From Oceanibium sediminis (GTDB taxonomy: Bacteria; Pseudomonadota; Alphaproteobacteria; Rhodobacterales; Rhodobacteraceae), in assembly GCF_003265325.1 (NCBI RefSeq), contig NZ_QGNX01000002.1, positions 434,001-498,000 on the forward strand: a DNA stretch of 64,000 nt, written 5' to 3'. Shown here piece after piece: positions 27,541 to 44,738 of the stretch; the first letter of the stretch is position 1, and each line of letters starts with the position of its first letter. A program made the translations under genes and the position numbers. Under the pieces are notes generated by a model that was not told where the DNA came from, did no database searches, and saw only the letters and a list, made by a program, of their open reading frames with translations.

Positions 27541-28380
27541 TTAGCGGCCCTTCTTCTTCGCGTGGCGGGAACGGATGATGAACTTGTCGGTCGTCTTGTT
27601 GGTCCGAGTCCGTGCACCCTTGGTCGGCTTGCCCCAGGGCGAAACCGGGTGACGACCGCCCGAGGTGCGGCCTTCGCCGCCGCCGTGCGGGTGATCGATC
27701 GGGTTCATCACGACACCACGTACCGACGGGCGGATGCCCTTGTGACGGTTGCGGCCCGCTTTACCGAGGTTCTGGTTCGAGTGATCCGGGTTCGACACGG
27801 CGCCAACGGTGGCCATGCACTCCTGGCGGACCATGCGCAGCTCGCCCGAGCTGAGACGGATCTGGGCATAGCCCCCGTCCCGGCCGACGAACTGGGCGTA
27901 GGTACCGGCGGCACGTGCGATCTGACCGCCCTTGCCCGCTTTCAGCTCGATGTTGTGGATGATCGTCCCGATCGGCATGCCGAGGAACGGCATCGCGTTG
28001 CCGGGCTTCACGTCAGCCTTGGCGGACGAGATGATGCTGTCGCCCACGGCAAGGCGCTGCGGCGCCAGGATGTAGGCCTGCTCGCCGTCTTCATAGCGGA
28101 TCAGGGCGATGAACGCGGTCCGGTTGGGATCGTACTCGATCCGCTCGACCGTTGCGGGGATGTCCATCTTGTTGCGCCGGAAATCCACGATCCGGTACAG
28201 GCGCTTTGCGCCACCGCCGCGGCGGCGCATGGTGATCCGTCCGGTGTTGTTCCGGCCCGCTTTCTTGCTCAAACCCTCGGTGAGGGCTTTGACAGGGCGG
28301 CCTTTCCAAAGCTCCGAACGGTCGATCAGAACCAGCCCGCGCTGGCCTGGCGTTGTCGGCTTGTACGACTTCAATGCCAT
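27541..28380 (-). CDS. rplB: 50S ribosomal protein L2
   Basis: 279 residues, [24 protein letters not shown], with the conserved [31 protein letters not shown] containing the His essential for peptidyl transfer support. It is separated from rplW by a 122-base gap with three palindromes. Confidence 0.98.
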   Translation of the reverse strand: MALKSYKPTTPGQRGLVLIDRSELWKGRPVKALTEGLSKKAGRNNTGRITMRRRGGGAKRLYRIVDFRRNKMDIPATVERIEYDPNRTAFIALIRYEDGEQAYILAPQRLAVGDSIISSAKADVKPGNAMPFLGMPIGTIIHNIELKAGKGGQIARAAGTYAQFVGRDGGYAQIRLSSGELRMVRQECMATVGAVSNPDHSNQNLGKAGRNRHKGIRPSVRGVVMNPIDHPHGGGEGRTSGGRHPVSPWGKPTKGARTRTNKTTDKFIIRSRHAKKKGR

Positions 28381-28405
28381 CTTGCTGTCTTCCGTTTGCT
28401 TTCAG

Positions 28406-28491
28406 GGTGCGCTTTCACGCACCGGTTCTTCTCAGCGGTGCGTGTCGCCACGTACCAAGTCGTTAAAGGGGCGCGTGCAAACACGCACCCC
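28406..28491. repeat. Cluster of three palindromes between rplW and rplB
   Basis: GGTGCG-N6-CGCACC at 28406-28423 (perfect arms), GGTGCGTG-N4-CACGTACC at 28437-28456 (one mismatch) and an imperfect GGGGCGCGTG-N4-CACGCACCCC at 28468-28491. They fill nearly the whole intergenic gap and resemble those at 15962 and 31921. Confidence 0.65.
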
Positions 28492-28502
28492 GTAGTCGGT
28501 GG

Positions 28503-28799
28503 TCAGAGACCCGTCGTCACGTCGATGGTGTTACCCTCTTCGAGCGTCACATAGGCCTTCTTGACGTCCTTGCGGACACCAGGCTTGCCACGAAAGCGCT
28601 TGACCTTGCCTTTGGTGATGGTGGTGTTGACCGCCTTCACCTTGACGCCGAACAGCGTTTCGATGGCTTCTTTTATGATCGGCTTCGTCGAGTCAATGGC
28701 GACTTCGAAAACAACCGCATTCGCCTCGGAGGCCATGGTGGCCTTCTCGGTGATGATCGGCTTGCGGATCACGTCGTAAAGAGCTGCCTTGTCGGTCAT
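28503..28799 (-). CDS. rplW: 50S ribosomal protein L23
   Basis: 98 residues, [25 protein letters not shown], with [21 protein letters not shown]. It forms the trigger factor and SRP docking site at the tunnel exit. Its start overlaps the rplD stop (ATGA). Confidence 0.98.
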   Translation of the reverse strand: MTDKAALYDVIRKPIITEKATMASEANAVVFEVAIDSTKPIIKEAIETLFGVKVKAVNTTITKGKVKRFRGKPGVRKDVKKAYVTLEEGNTIDVTTGL

Positions 28800-29416
28800 T
28801 TCAGACGAGCCTCCAGTGCTTCGACGCCAGCCTTGGTGATGACCAGCGTGTTGCGGCGCAGGATGTCATAGACGTTCGCGCCATGGCTGGGCAGCACGTC
28901 GATTCCCTCCAGGTTCTGGGCGGCGCGAACGAAGTTGGCGTTCACCTCCGGCCCGTCGATGACCAGTGCCTTCTTCCAGCCCATGTCCTTCATGGCCTTG
29001 GCAAGCAGCTTGGTCTTGCCCTCGGCCACGTCGGCATTTTCCAGGATGACCAGCTGGCCCGCAGTTGCCTTCGCGCTCAGCGCATGGCGCAGCCCGAGGG
29101 CGCGGAACTTCTTGGTAAGGTCATGCTCGTGGCTGCGCGGGGTCGGACCCTTGTAGACACCACCCTTGCGGAAGATCGGCGCGTTGCGGGACCCGTGGCG
29201 TGCGCCGCCGGTGCCCTTCTGGCGATAGATCTTCTTGGTGGAGTAGCTCGTTTCCGAGCGGGTCTTCACCTTGTGCGTACCCTGCTGCTTGCGGGCAAGC
29301 TGCCAGCGCACAACACGGTGCAGGATGTCCGCGCGCGGCTCAAGCCCAAAGACCTCGTCAGAGAGGTCGATGGACCCGGCTTTACCGGCATCAAGGTTGA
29401 TTACATCGGTCTTCAT
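28796..29416 (-). CDS. rplD: 50S ribosomal protein L4
   Basis: 206 residues with the extended loop [36 protein letters not shown] that reaches into the exit tunnel. In E. coli L4 represses its own S10 operon. Its start overlaps the rplC stop (ATGA). Confidence 0.98.
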   Translation of the reverse strand: MKTDVINLDAGKAGSIDLSDEVFGLEPRADILHRVVRWQLARKQQGTHKVKTRSETSYSTKKIYRQKGTGGARHGSRNAPIFRKGGVYKGPTPRSHEHDLTKKFRALGLRHALSAKATAGQLVILENADVAEGKTKLLAKAMKDMGWKKALVIDGPEVNANFVRAAQNLEGIDVLPSHGANVYDILRRNTLVITKAGVEALEARLK

Positions 29417-30294
29417 TTTTCCTCGCCCCCTTCCGGAGCATCCGTAGCAGCGGCATTGTCGGCTTCTGCGGACTTCTCGGCCTCGATCTGTGCTTCGGCT
29501 TCCGCGAGTGCGGCTGCTTCCTCGGCTGCGGCCTGCTCGGCAGCGGCCTTTGCGGCGGCCTCTTCCTCGGCAGCAGCAGCGGCGGCGGCTTCCTCGGCAG
29601 CGCGCTTGGCGGCTTCGGCGGCGGACTTCAGGGCGGCGGGCAGGATCGCATTCTCAGGGAACGGCTTCTTCACCGCATCCTTGACCAGCACCCAGGAACC
29701 CTTGGAACCGGGAACCGCGCCCTTGACCATGATCAGGCCACGCTCGCTGTCGGTCTTGACGACCTGCAGGTTCTGCGTGGTGACACGGACAGAGCCCATG
29801 TGACCGGCCATCTTCTTGCCCTTGAACACCCGGCCCGGATCCTGGCACTGCCCGGTGGAGCCGTGCGAACGATGCGAGATCGACACACCGTGGGATGCCC
29901 GGAGGCCCCCGAAGTTGTGCCGCTTCATCGCACCGGCAAAACCCTTACCGATCGTGGTGCCGGCGATATCGACGAACTGACCCGCGAAGTAGTGGTCAGC
30001 CGTGATCTCTTCGCCCACGTCGATCAGGTTTTCAGCCGAAACGCGGAACTCGGCCAGCTTGCGCTTGGGCTCGACTTTCGCGGCGGCGAAATGGCCACGC
30101 ATCGGCTGGCTGGTGTTCTTTGCACGGGCGGCGCCCACCCCGAGCTGAACAGCCGAGTAGCCGTCCTTCTCTCCGGTACGCTGTGCGACGACCTGAAGGC
30201 CGTCCATGTGCAGGACGGTGACAGGAACCTGCCGGCCGTCTTCCATGAACAACCGGGTCATGCCCAGTTTCTTTGCTATTACTCCAGAACGCAT
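29413..30294 (-). CDS. rplC: 50S ribosomal protein L3 with long Ala/Glu-rich C-terminal extension
   Basis: 293 residues, [16 protein letters not shown] at the start (ATG 30294, AGGGGG upstream). Core L3 motifs include [25 protein letters not shown] and [21 protein letters not shown]3 reaches the peptidyl transferase centre and is an early assembly protein. After the core a tail of about 69 residues (225-293) consists almost wholly of Ala, Glu and Lys and should form a charged helix, ending [10 protein letters not shown]. coli L3 is near 209 residues. The tail probably projects from the ribosome surface; its role is unknown. Confidence 0.97.
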   Translation of the reverse strand: MRSGVIAKKLGMTRLFMEDGRQVPVTVLHMDGLQVVAQRTGEKDGYSAVQLGVGAARAKNTSQPMRGHFAAAKVEPKRKLAEFRVSAENLIDVGEEITADHYFAGQFVDIAGTTIGKGFAGAMKRHNFGGLRASHGVSISHRSHGSTGQCQDPGRVFKGKKMAGHMGSVRVTTQNLQVVKTDSERGLIMVKGAVPGSKGSWVLVKDAVKKPFPENAILPAALKSAAEAAKRAAEEAAAAAAAEEEAAAKAAAEQAAAEEAAALAEAEAQIEAEKSAEADNAAATDAPEGGEEK

Positions 30295-30309
30295 CTGTTC
30301 CACGCCCCC

Positions 30310-30618
30310 TTAGAGTTTGATCTCGACATCCACACCAGCGGCGAGGTCGAGCTTCATGAGCGCGTCCACCGTCTGGGGGGTCGGATCGACAATATCCAGC
30401 AGACGCTTGTGCGTCCGGATCTCGAACTGTTCCCGGCTCTTCTTGTCCACGTGCGGGCCGCGAAGAACGGTATACTTCTCGATCTTGTTCGGCAGCGGGA
30501 TCGGGCCGCGCACACGCGCGCCGGTCCGCTTGGCCGTCGACACGATTTCCGCAGTGCTGGCGTCCAGCACCCGGAAATCGAAGGCCTTCAGCCGGATTCT
30601 TATGTTTTGGCTTTGCAT
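30310..30618 (-). CDS. rpsJ: 30S ribosomal protein S10 (NusE)
   Basis: 102 residues, [21 protein letters not shown], with [38 protein letters not shown] 30S head protein that also serves antitermination with NusB. Fifty-eight bases after tuf, the gap holding a short hairpin. Confidence 0.98.
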   Translation of the reverse strand: MQSQNIRIRLKAFDFRVLDASTAEIVSTAKRTGARVRGPIPLPNKIEKYTVLRGPHVDKKSREQFEIRTHKRLLDIVDPTPQTVDALMKLDLAAGVDVEIKL

Positions 30619-30634
30619 GTCTCGATGCCCTTTT

Positions 30635-31852
<1,218 letters not shown>

Positions 31853-31876
31853 GATGGCCTCCTGTCAATTTCGAGA

Positions 31877-31940
31877 GGGAGCGTGCGCACACGCCTCCCA
31901 TGTTCCGTCGCACCCCGTGGGGTGCGTGATTTCACGCACC
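31877..31940. repeat. Palindromes between fusA and tuf
   Basis: Three inverted repeats: GGGAGCGTG-N4-CACGCCTCCC at 31877-31899 (imperfect), GCACCCC/GGGGTGC around 31910-31925, and GGTGCGTGA-TT-TCACGCACC at 31921-31940 (perfect 9-bp arms). The last belongs to the family seen at 28406 and 15962. Confidence 0.65.
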
Positions 31941-31946
31941 GCGCCT

Positions 31947-34070
31947 TTACGCGTACTTCGACTGGATCTCTTCCGAGATGTTCTGCGGGACCGGCTCGTA
32001 GTGGTCGAACTGCATGGTGAAGTTCGCCCGGCCCGAGCTCATGGAGCGCAGGTTGTTGATGTAGCCGAACATGTTCGCCAGCGGAACGAAGCAATCGATC
32101 GCGATCGCGTTGCCACGGGTATCCTGCCCCTGCACCTGCCCGCGACGGGAGGTGAGGTCGCCGATGATGCTGCCGGTGTACTCTTCCGGCGTGATCACTT
32201 CCACCTTCATCACGGGTTCCAGCAGCTTCGCACCGGCCTTCTTCAGGCCTTCGCGCATGCACATACGAGCAGCGATCTCGAACGCCAGGACCGAGGAGTC
32301 GACGTCGTGGAACTTGCCGTCCACCAGCGCGACCTTGAAGTCGATCACCGGGAAGCCAGCCAGCGGACCGGAGTCCATCACCGACTTGATGCCCTTTTCC
32401 ACGCCCGGGATGTATTCCTTGGGCACGGACCCACCGACGATGCGGCTCTCGAAGGAGTAGCCTTCGCCCGCTTCGGTCGGGGTGATGATCAGCTTCACCT
32501 CGGCGAACTGACCCGAACCACCCGACTGTTTCTTGTGGGTGTAGGTGTGCTCAACTTCGTGACCGATGGTCTCGCGGTAGGCAACCTGGGGCGCACCGAT
32601 GTTGGCTTCGACCTTGAACTCGCGCTTCAGACGATCGACCAGGATGTCGAGATGAAGTTCGCCCATGCCCTTCATGATGGTCTGACCGGACTCGAGGTCG
32701 GTCTCCACCCGGAAAGAGGGGTCTTCCGCGGCCAGACGGGCCAGACCCTGGGACATCTTCTCCTGGTCGTTCTTGGTCTTCGGCTCGACCGCAATCTCGA
32801 TCACGGGATCGGGGAAGGTCATCGTTTCCAGAACCACGGTCTTCTGCGGATCACACAAGGTGTCGCCTGTCGTGGTGTCCTTCAGACCGGCCAGCGCGAT
32901 AATGTCGCCTGCGAACGCCTCTTCGATTTCCTGGCGTTCGATGGCGTGCATGATCATCATCCGGCCAACGCGCTCGCGCTTGCCCTTGGTCGAGTTCAGC
33001 AGCTGGTCGCCCTTCTTGATCATCCCGGAGTAGATCCGGGTGAAGGTCAGCGAGCCGACGAACGGGTCGTTCATGATCTTGAACGCCAGCGCCGAGAACG
33101 GCTCTGCGTCGTCTGCGGGGCGGGCGATGTTACGCACTTCTTCCTCATCATCGGGCGAGAAGCCCATGAGGGTCGGCACGTCTTTCGGCCCGGGCAGGAA
33201 GTCCACCACGGCGTTGAGCAGGGGCTGCACGCCCTTGTTCTTGAACGCGGAGCCAGCCAGCATCGGAAAGAACGACAGCGACAGCGTGCCCTTGCGGATC
33301 AGCTTGCGCAGGGTCGCCTCGTCGGGCTCCTGACCTTCCAGGTAGGCTTCCATGGCGTCGTCGTCCATGTCTACGGCAAGTTCGATCATGTTGCCGCGCC
33401 ACTCTTCGGCCAAGTCCTTCAGCTCTTCACGGATCGGCCGACGCTCCCAGGAGGCGCCGAGGTCTTCACCGATCCAGACCCACTCTTCCATGGTGATCAG
33501 GTCGATGATGCCTTCGAGCTGGTCCTCGGAACCGATCGGCAGGGCGATCGGCAGCGGGGTGCCGCCGGTGCGGTCCTTGACCATCTTCACGCAGTTGAAG
33601 AAGTCGGCGCCGATCTTGTCCATTTTGTTGACGAACACCAGGCGCGGAACCTTGTAGCGGTCAGCCTGACGCCACACCGTTTCGGTCTGCGGCTCGACAC
33701 CGGCGTTGCCGTCGAGCAGCGCAACCGCGCCGTCCAGAACCGCCAGCGACCGCTCGACTTCGATGGTGAAGTCGACGTGGCCCGGGGTGTCGATGATGTT
33801 GAAACGGGTCTTGGTGTCCGACGTCCCATCGGCAGTCGGATCGACCTGACGCTGCCAGAAGGTCGTGGTCGCCGCCGAGGTGATCGTGATCCCCCGCTCG
33901 GCTTCCTGTTCCATCCAGTCCATGGTCGACGCACCCTCGTGGGTCTCGCCCATCTTGTGGTTCTTGCCGGTGTAGAACAGGATGCGCTCGGTCATCGTCG
34001 TCTTGCCGGCATCGATGTGAGCCATGATGCCGAAGTTACGATAGCGGTCGAGGGGATATTCGCGTGCCAT
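31947..34070 (-). CDS. fusA: Elongation factor G
   Basis: 707 residues. G1 [10 protein letters not shown]3 DTPGHVDFT and G4 NKMDK are clear, followed by the five-domain translocase layout (domain IV motif [16 protein letters not shown]-like: [18 protein letters not shown]). It drives translocation and, with RRF, ribosome recycling. Twenty-one bases after rpsG. Confidence 0.98.
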   Translation of the reverse strand: MAREYPLDRYRNFGIMAHIDAGKTTMTERILFYTGKNHKMGETHEGASTMDWMEQEAERGITITSAATTTFWQRQVDPTADGTSDTKTRFNIIDTPGHVDFTIEVERSLAVLDGAVALLDGNAGVEPQTETVWRQADRYKVPRLVFVNKMDKIGADFFNCVKMVKDRTGGTPLPIALPIGSEDQLEGIIDLITMEEWVWIGEDLGASWERRPIREELKDLAEEWRGNMIELAVDMDDDAMEAYLEGQEPDEATLRKLIRKGTLSLSFFPMLAGSAFKNKGVQPLLNAVVDFLPGPKDVPTLMGFSPDDEEEVRNIARPADDAEPFSALAFKIMNDPFVGSLTFTRIYSGMIKKGDQLLNSTKGKRERVGRMMIMHAIERQEIEEAFAGDIIALAGLKDTTTGDTLCDPQKTVVLETMTFPDPVIEIAVEPKTKNDQEKMSQGLARLAAEDPSFRVETDLESGQTIMKGMGELHLDILVDRLKREFKVEANIGAPQVAYRETIGHEVEHTYTHKKQSGGSGQFAEVKLIITPTEAGEGYSFESRIVGGSVPKEYIPGVEKGIKSVMDSGPLAGFPVIDFKVALVDGKFHDVDSSVLAFEIAARMCMREGLKKAGAKLLEPVMKVEVITPEEYTGSIIGDLTSRRGQVQGQDTRGNAIAIDCFVPLANMFGYINNLRSMSSGRANFTMQFDHYEPVPQNISEEIQSKYA

Positions 34071-34091
34071 GGGTGTCTGTCCTCTGCCGGA

Positions 34092-34574
<483 letters not shown>

Positions 34575-34946
34575 TTATTTGGGACGCTTGGCGCCGTACT
34601 TCGAACGGCGCTGCTTACGGTCTTTGACGCCCTGCGTATCGAGCACACCGCGAAGGATGTGATAGCGGACGCCGGGAAGATCTTTCACACGGCCGCCACG
34701 GATCAGGACAACGGAGTGCTCCTGAAGGTTGTGGCTTTCACCGGGGATGTAGCTGATGACCTCGTAGCCGTTGGTCAGACGCACCTTGGCGACTTTCCGC
34801 ATGGCCGAGTTCGGCTTCTTGGGTGTGGTGGTGTAGACGCGCGTGCAGACGCCCCGCTTCTGCGGGCTGCCTTCCAGGTGCATCGACTTGGAGCGCTTAA
34901 CTTTCGGCTGCCGCGGTTTGCGGATCAGCTGTTGGATCGTTGGCAT
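34575..34946 (-). CDS. rpsL: 30S ribosomal protein S12
   Basis: 123 residues, [21 protein letters not shown]. The decoding loop [18 protein letters not shown] has Lys at the classical streptomycin position 43, and [15 protein letters not shown] carries the second (Lys88 region), so the sequence looks streptomycin-sensitive. First gene of rpsL-rpsG-fusA-tuf. Confidence 0.98.
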   Translation of the reverse strand: MPTIQQLIRKPRQPKVKRSKSMHLEGSPQKRGVCTRVYTTTPKKPNSAMRKVAKVRLTNGYEVISYIPGESHNLQEHSVVLIRGGRVKDLPGVRYHILRGVLDTQGVKDRKQRRSKYGAKRPK

Positions 34947-35186
34947 GCGGTTCGTACCCCGTCTGATACCGTTTCAGTTTGTCCTCGGGCGCCGGGGCGC
35001 ACGGGCTCGTCAGCTTGTGGCCCGTCACACCCGGTGGTGCAAAAAGCCGAAATCGCCGCAAGCGGGTTCCCTACCTGGGCCCGAAGCGACTGAATTCCAG
35101 AGGACCGAGGGGACACTCCCTGGGTCATGACCGCCAATTATGGCTATATTGTCGGGACGGGACGGAACCCCTCCTAGAGCGCGCGG

Positions 35187-35215
35187 AACGTAGGCTTCTG
35201 CCCGCCGCCTGTCAA
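35187..35215 (-). promoter_or_regulatory. Promoter of the rpsL-rpsG-fusA-tuf unit
   Basis: TTGACA (35210-35215), 17 bases, TACGTT (35187-35192). A perfect -35 with optimal spacing; the -10 matches at TA...T. The leader would be about 235 nucleotides. Confidence 0.65.
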
Positions 35216-35536
35216 CAGCATATTCATCGTTTTGCGCAGCACCTGCCCCGGGGGGCGGCGATACTTGCACCGATAGCGTATATCCGTCGAAATATCAAGC
35301 AGTTAACCAAGACGGGAGGTCGCAGGGACAATAGTCCTGAATCCGCGCCCGGGACGGCGATTCCGGCTGGAATTGCCCCTGTTTCCACCCCCGCCCCGCG
35401 GGCAGGCAGAATCCCCGGGGCTTGCGCGCATCCCGGGCGGGGAAGCTGGCGGGGGATTCTCCGCGGAAGAGCGGCGATGCCGCAGGGCCCTGCCCGTCTT
35501 GCCGTTCCTCGGCCAGTCACGATGAAGGGCAGGAAA

Positions 35537-35570
35537 CGAAAAACCCCGGCGGATCGCTCCGCCGGGGTTT
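35537..35570 (-). terminator. Rho-independent terminator after rpoC
   Basis: Stem AAACCCCGGCGGA / TCCGCCGGGGTTT with a 4-base loop and UUUUUCGUUU on the minus strand, 26 bases after the rpoC stop. It ends the rplJL-rpoBC transcript. Confidence 0.85.
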
Positions 35571-35595
35571 GGTGTTCAGGTGCCGAACGAACGGA

Positions 35596-38500
35596 TCACT
35601 CCGCTGCGGGGCTATCCTCGGGCACGCTGACGAGGTCGGACTCCGACGGAGCCTCCAGCGCGGCAGCGGCTTCTGCCTCGGCCTTGCGCTCCTCGATGAT
35701 CTTGGCGTCGCGGCTTGCGGCCACGCGCTTGATCTCGTGGGTGGCACGGCCCGTACCCGCGGGGATCAGACGGCCCACGATCACGTTTTCCTTCAGGCCG
35801 ATCAGCTTGTCCCGCTTGCCTTGCGTCGCCGCTTCGGTCAGCACGCGCGTGGTTTCCTGGAACGACGCAGCCGAGATGAACGAGCGGGTCTGCAACGACG
35901 CCTTGGTGATCCCCAGCAGGATCGGCGCGCCCTTCGCGGGCTCCCGTCCTTCGGCGACCGCCTTTTCGTTGGCCTCGTCGAACTCGATCTTGTCGACCTG
36001 CTCGCCCTTCAGAAGGATCGTGCCGCCGGAGTCCGAGATCTCCCACTTTTGCAGCATCTGGCGAACGATCACCTCGATGTGCTTGTCGTTGATCTTCACG
36101 CCCTGCAGGCGATAGACGTCCTGCACTTCGTCGATCAGGTAGTCGGCCAGAGCCTCCACACCCATGATCTGAAGGATGTCATGGGGGGCGGGGTTGCCAT
36201 CCATGATGTATTCACCCTTCTGGATGAAGTCGCCTTCCTGCACGGGGATGTGCTTGCCCTTGGGTACCATGTACTCGACAGGCTCGGCACCTTCCTCGGT
36301 CGGAACGATCGAGATGCGGCGCTTGTTCTTGTAGTCCTTACCGAAATGCACGTTGCCGTCGATTTCCGCGATGATGGCATGATCCTTCGGACGACGGGCT
36401 TCGAAAAGCTCGGCCACACGCGGCAGACCACCGGTGATGTCCTTGGTTTTCGCACCTTCACGCGGGATCCGCGCGACCACGTCACCGGCCTTGACCTCCT
36501 GCCCGTCTTCGATGGACAAGATGGCGTCGACCGACATCGCGTAGGTGATCGGGTTGCCCGCATCGTTGCGCACGGGTTCGCCGTCCTTGCCGACCAGGAT
36601 GATCTCGGGCTTCAGCTCGTTGCCCTTGGGGGCAGCGCGCCAATCCATCACGATCTTCTGGCTGATGCCGGTGGCATCATCAGTCTCGTCACGCACGGCA
36701 ACGCCGGTGACCAGGTCCACGAACTTCGCAGTCGCATCCCGCTCAGCGATGATCGGCAGCGTGTAGGGATCCCACTCGAAGAGCTTGTCGCCACGCTCGA
36801 CCGACTGGCCCTGCTTGACGTGGATCTTCGAGCCGTAGCCCATCTTGTACGAGGCCAGCTCGGCCCCGGTGTCGCCCTCGATGAACACTTCCATGTTCCG
36901 CGCCATGGCGATCTGTTCGCCATCCGCGTTCACAAGGATGTTCTCGCCGCGGAAGCCCACGGTCCCGGCCTGGCTGGTTTCCTGGAACGACTGGCTGCCG
37001 CCCTGCGCGATGCCGCCGATGTGGAAGGTCCGCATCGTCAGCTGCGTGCCCGGCTCCCCGATGGACTGCGCGGCGATGATGCCGACAGCCTCGCCCGGGT
37101 TCACACGGGTACCGCGTGCAAGGTCACGACCGTAGCACTGCGCACAGATCCCGTCTTCCGCCTCACACGTGAGGGGCGAGCGGATCAGGACCGTCAGCAC
37201 GCCAGCCTCGTCGATCGCGTCCGACGAGCGTTCGTCCAGAAGCTCGCCACGCTTGGCCAGCACCTCTTCGGTGCCGGGGCGCAGCACGTCCTCGGCCACA
37301 ACGCGGCCCAGGATACGCTCGGACAGGGACGAGACGACTTCGCCGTCGTTGATCGCGGCCTGCGCGGTGATCGCCCGCTCGGTGCCGCAGTCGTCGATCT
37401 TGACGATGCAGTCCTGCGCGACGTCCACCAGGCGGCGGGTCAGGTAACCCGAGTTCGCCGTCTTCAGCGCGGTATCGGCCAGACCCTTACGGGCGCCGTG
37501 GGTGGAGTTGAAGTACTCCAACACGGTCAGACCTTCCTTGAAGTTCGAGATGATCGGCGTTTCGATGATCTCTCCGTTCGGCTTGGCCATCAGGCCGCGC
37601 ATGCCGCCCAGCTGCTTCATCTGCGCGGGCGAACCACGGGCCCCGGAGTGCGCCATCATGTAGACGCTGTTCGGCTCCATCTCGGCGCCGGCATCGTCCA
37701 CTTTCATGGCGCTGATCTCGCCCATCATGGCGTCGGCCACCTTGTCGGAGGCCTGGGACCAGGCGTCGACCACCTTGTTGTACTTTTCGCCCTGAGTGAT
37801 CAGGCCGTCCATGTACTGCTGCTCGAACTCTTTCACCTGGTCGCGGGTCGCGTTGACCAGTTCCCACTTGTCGTCGGGAATGACCATGTCGTCCTTGCCG
37901 AAGGAAATCCCGGCCTTGAACGCCTCGGTGAAACCGAGGGTCATGATCTGGTCACAGAAGATGACCGACTCCTTCTGGCCGCAATAGCGGTAGACGATGT
38001 CGATGACCTCGCCCACTTCCTTCTTGCGCAGAAGGCGGTTCACGATGGAGAACGGCGCCTTGAAGTTCTTGGGCAGCAGCGCGCCGAGGCGCAGGCGGCC
38101 GGGGGTGGTTTCAAACCGCTCCCAGACAGAGTTGCCCTCTTCGTCGATCTGCTCGACGCGCGCGGTGATCTTGGCGTGCAGGTGCACGACACCGGCGTTG
38201 AGCGCGTGCTCCACCTCCTCCAGCGAGGAGAAGGTCATGCCCTGGCCCTTCATACCCTCACGCATCAGCGTGATGTAGTAGAGGCCCAGGATCATATCCT
38301 GCGACGGCACGATGATCGGCTTGCCGTTGGCGGGCGACAGCACGTTGTTCGTGGACATCATCAGGACACGCGCTTCCAGCTGGGCTTCCAGCGAAAGCGG
38401 CACGTGCACGGCCATCTGGTCACCGTCGAAGTCGGCGTTGAACGCCGAGCAAACCAGCGGGTGCAGCTGGATCGCCTTGCCTTCGATCAGCACCGGCTCG

Positions 38501-39816
38501 AACGCCTGGATGCCAAGACGGTGCAGCGTCGGTGCGCGGTTCAGCATCACGGGATGCTCACGGATCACCTCGTCCAGGATGTCCCAGACCTCGGGGCGCT
38601 CCTTCTCGACCAGTTTCTTGGCCTGCTTGACGGTCGAGGACAGGCCCCGCGCGTCCAGCTTGGAATAGATGAAAGGCTTGAACAGCTCCAACGCCATCTT
38701 CTTGGGCAAGCCGCACTGGTGCAGCTTCAGTTCCGGCCCGGTCACGATAACCGAACGGCCCGAGAAGTCGACCCGTTTCCCCAGAAGGTTCTGACGGAAG
38801 CGGCCCTGCTTGCCCTTCAGCATGTCTGACAGCGACTTCAGCGGGCGCTTGTTGGCCCCCGTGATGACGCGACCGCGACGGCCGTTGTCAAACAGCGCAT
38901 CGACGGATTCCTGCAGCATCCGCTTTTCGTTGCGGATGATGATGTCCGGCGCGCGCAGTTCGATCAGGCGCTTCAGGCGGTTGTTCCGGTTGATCACCCG
39001 GCGGTAGAGGTCGTTCAGGTCCGAGGTCGCGAAACGGCCACCGTCCAGCGGCACCAGCGGGCGCAGCTCGGGCGGGATCACGGGAACGACGGTCAGAACC
39101 ATCCACTCCGGGCGGTTGCCCGACTCGCGGAAGTTTTCGACCAGCTTCAGGCGCTTGATGATCTTCTTGGGCTTCAGTTCGCCCGTCGCCTCGGCCAGTT
39201 CGTCGCGCAGCTTGGCGGCTTCGGCCTCAAGGTCGATACCGGCGAGCATTTCGCGGATCGCCTCGGCCCCGATACCGGCTCGGAACGCGTCGGCGCCATA
39301 GGCGTCCTCGGCATCCAGGAACTCTTCCTCGGTCATCATCTGGCCGTAGGACAGGTCCGTCAGACCGGGTTCGATCACGACGTAGTTCTCGAAATAGAGG
39401 ATACGCTCAAGATCGCGCAGCGTCATGTCTAGCATCAGGCCGATGCGGGACGGCAGCGACTTCAGGAACCAGATATGCGCGACCGGCGCGGCCAGCTCGA
39501 TATGGCCCATACGCTCACGGCGGACCTTCTGCAGCGTGACTTCCACGCCGCATTTCTCGCAGGTGACGCCGCGGTACTTCATGCGCTTGTACTTGCCGCA
39601 CAGGCACTCGTAGTCCTTGATCGGGCCGAAGATGCGCGCGCAGAACAGGCCGTCACGCTCGGGCTTGAACGTGCGGTAGTTGATGGTCTCGGGCTTCTTG
39701 ATCTCGCCGAAGGACCAGGACAGGATCCGCTCCGGGCTTGCCAGGGAGATCTTGATCTCGTCGAACGTGCGCAGCGGCTGGACCGGGTTGAACGGGTTCA
39801 TCACTTCTTGGTTCAT
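35596..39816 (-). CDS. rpoC: RNA polymerase beta' subunit
   Basis: 1406 residues. The N-terminal zinc ribbon is [19 protein letters not shown], and the catalytic magnesium loop [12 protein letters not shown] is intact; a second zinc site ([16 protein letters not shown]) follows. A GAGG eight bases before the ATG at 39816 decides the start over a GTG one codon upstream. An acidic C-terminal tail ends VPEDSPAAE. It is 85 bases behind rpoB, across a long inverted repeat. Confidence 0.98.
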   Translation of the reverse strand: MNQEVMNPFNPVQPLRTFDEIKISLASPERILSWSFGEIKKPETINYRTFKPERDGLFCARIFGPIKDYECLCGKYKRMKYRGVTCEKCGVEVTLQKVRRERMGHIELAAPVAHIWFLKSLPSRIGLMLDMTLRDLERILYFENYVVIEPGLTDLSYGQMMTEEEFLDAEDAYGADAFRAGIGAEAIREMLAGIDLEAEAAKLRDELAEATGELKPKKIIKRLKLVENFRESGNRPEWMVLTVVPVIPPELRPLVPLDGGRFATSDLNDLYRRVINRNNRLKRLIELRAPDIIIRNEKRMLQESVDALFDNGRRGRVITGANKRPLKSLSDMLKGKQGRFRQNLLGKRVDFSGRSVIVTGPELKLHQCGLPKKMALELFKPFIYSKLDARGLSSTVKQAKKLVEKERPEVWDILDEVIREHPVMLNRAPTLHRLGIQAFEPVLIEGKAIQLHPLVCSAFNADFDGDQMAVHVPLSLEAQLEARVLMMSTNNVLSPANGKPIIVPSQDMILGLYYITLMREGMKGQGMTFSSLEEVEHALNAGVVHLHAKITARVEQIDEEGNSVWERFETTPGRLRLGALLPKNFKAPFSIVNRLLRKKEVGEVIDIVYRYCGQKESVIFCDQIMTLGFTEAFKAGISFGKDDMVIPDDKWELVNATRDQVKEFEQQYMDGLITQGEKYNKVVDAWSQASDKVADAMMGEISAMKVDDAGAEMEPNSVYMMAHSGARGSPAQMKQLGGMRGLMAKPNGEIIETPIISNFKEGLTVLEYFNSTHGARKGLADTALKTANSGYLTRRLVDVAQDCIVKIDDCGTERAITAQAAINDGEVVSSLSERILGRVVAEDVLRPGTEEVLAKRGELLDERSSDAIDEAGVLTVLIRSPLTCEAEDGICAQCYGRDLARGTRVNPGEAVGIIAAQSIGEPGTQLTMRTFHIGGIAQGGSQSFQETSQAGTVGFRGENILVNADGEQIAMARNMEVFIEGDTGAELASYKMGYGSKIHVKQGQSVERGDKLFEWDPYTLPIIAERDATAKFVDLVTGVAVRDETDDATGISQKIVMDWRAAPKGNELKPEIILVGKDGEPVRNDAGNPITYAMSVDAILSIEDGQEVKAGDVVARIPREGAKTKDITGGLPRVAELFEARRPKDHAIIAEIDGNVHFGKDYKNKRRISIVPTEEGAEPVEYMVPKGKHIPVQEGDFIQKGEYIMDGNPAPHDILQIMGVEALADYLIDEVQDVYRLQGVKINDKHIEVIVRQMLQKWEISDSGGTILLKGEQVDKIEFDEANEKAVAEGREPAKGAPILLGITKASLQTRSFISAASFQETTRVLTEAATQGKRDKLIGLKENVIVGRLIPAGTGRATHEIKRVAASRDAKIIEERKAEAEAAAALEAPSESDLVSVPEDSPAAE

Positions 39817-39837
39817 CACATGTACCTCGAAAATTTC

Positions 39838-39901
39838 GTAGGGTGGGCAGCTTCCTGCCCACCATCGGCGGAACGGGTGGGCAGAAAGCTGCCCACCCTA
39901 C
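39838..39901. repeat. 64-bp inverted repeat between rpoB and rpoC
   Basis: Two 26-bp units of the form GGTGGGCA-N-TGCCCACCCTAC face each other at 39838-39863 and 39876-39901 with one mismatch. Each unit is itself partly palindromic. RNA of this gap would form a long hairpin in the rpoBC message. A third unit lies at 45474-45499. Confidence 0.75.
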
Positions 39902-39904
39902 CCG

Positions 39905-44035
<4,131 letters not shown>

Positions 44036-44206
44036 GTGTCTCACGTACCTTTTTGCTCGACCTGCTCGCGCGCCGGGGCACCGCACGATCAGATCCTGCC
44101 AAGGGGCATGTCGGTCCCATCCTTGCGAGAGTTCCCAGCTCTCGCACCCGGACCATCTGCACCTTTTTCAACCGCCCGCACCGGGCACCTGAAAGAGACG
44201 CAAACA

Positions 44207-44236
44207 GGCCAGCCCCGGAATGATCCGGGACCGGCC
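44207..44236 (-). terminator. Hairpin between rplL and rpoB (attenuator candidate)
   Basis: GGCCGGTCCCGG / CCGGGGCTGGCC with two mismatched positions and a 6-base loop, followed on the minus strand by UGUUUGCGUC. Its place matches the partial terminator that lowers rpoBC relative to rplJL in E. coli. The rest of the 241-base gap shows no gene. Confidence 0.55.
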
Positions 44237-44276
44237 GTTTTCTACTGGCGTAATACGCAGCCCAATGCGGACTGGA

Positions 44277-44654
44277 TTACTTGAGCTCGACCTTGGCGCC
44301 AGCCTCTTCGAGCTTCTTCTTGATTTCCTCGGCTTCGGCTTTGGCAGCGCCTTCCTTGACGGCTTTGCCACCGGCTTCCACCAGGTCTTTTGCTTCTTTC
44401 AGGCCCAGGCCGGTGATGGCGCGGACTTCCTTGATGACGTTGATCTTCTTGTCACCTGCTTCAACCAGAATGACGTCGAATTCGTCTTTCTCTTCCTCAG
44501 CGGGACCTGCGTCACCGGCGGGACCAGCCATCATCACAGCGCCGCCAGCGGCGGGCTCGATGCCGTACTCGTCCTTGAGGAGTTGCTTCAGTTCAGATGC
44601 CTCGAGAAGGGTCAGACCAACGATCTCTTCGGCGAGTTTCTTGATATCAGCCAT
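44277..44654 (-). CDS. rplL: 50S ribosomal protein L7/L12
   Basis: 125 residues: N-terminal dimerisation domain ([22 protein letters not shown]), Ala/Gly-rich hinge ([13 protein letters not shown]) and C-terminal factor-binding domain [21 protein letters not shown] with [14 protein letters not shown]. Multi-copy stalk protein that recruits translation GTPases. Confidence 0.98.
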   Translation of the reverse strand: MADIKKLAEEIVGLTLLEASELKQLLKDEYGIEPAAGGAVMMAGPAGDAGPAEEEKDEFDVILVEAGDKKINVIKEVRAITGLGLKEAKDLVEAGGKAVKEGAAKAEAEEIKKKLEEAGAKVELK

Positions 44655-44738
44655 TTGTACGTTTCCGTTTCAGTTTTCAAGTGTGGGATCCGGTGTGCGT
44701 TTCGCGCATTCAACCGGCCCATCCGTTTCCTGAGTGAC

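Larger units (their letters stand above)
34947..35595. other. Intergenic region between rpoC and rpsL
   Basis: About 650 bases with no gene recognised. It holds the rpoC terminator (35537-35570), a stretch with no clear signal (35216-35536), the rpsL promoter (35187-35215) and an unusually long rpsL leader of some 235 bases (34947-35180). No known leader fold was recognised in it. Confidence 0.5.
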
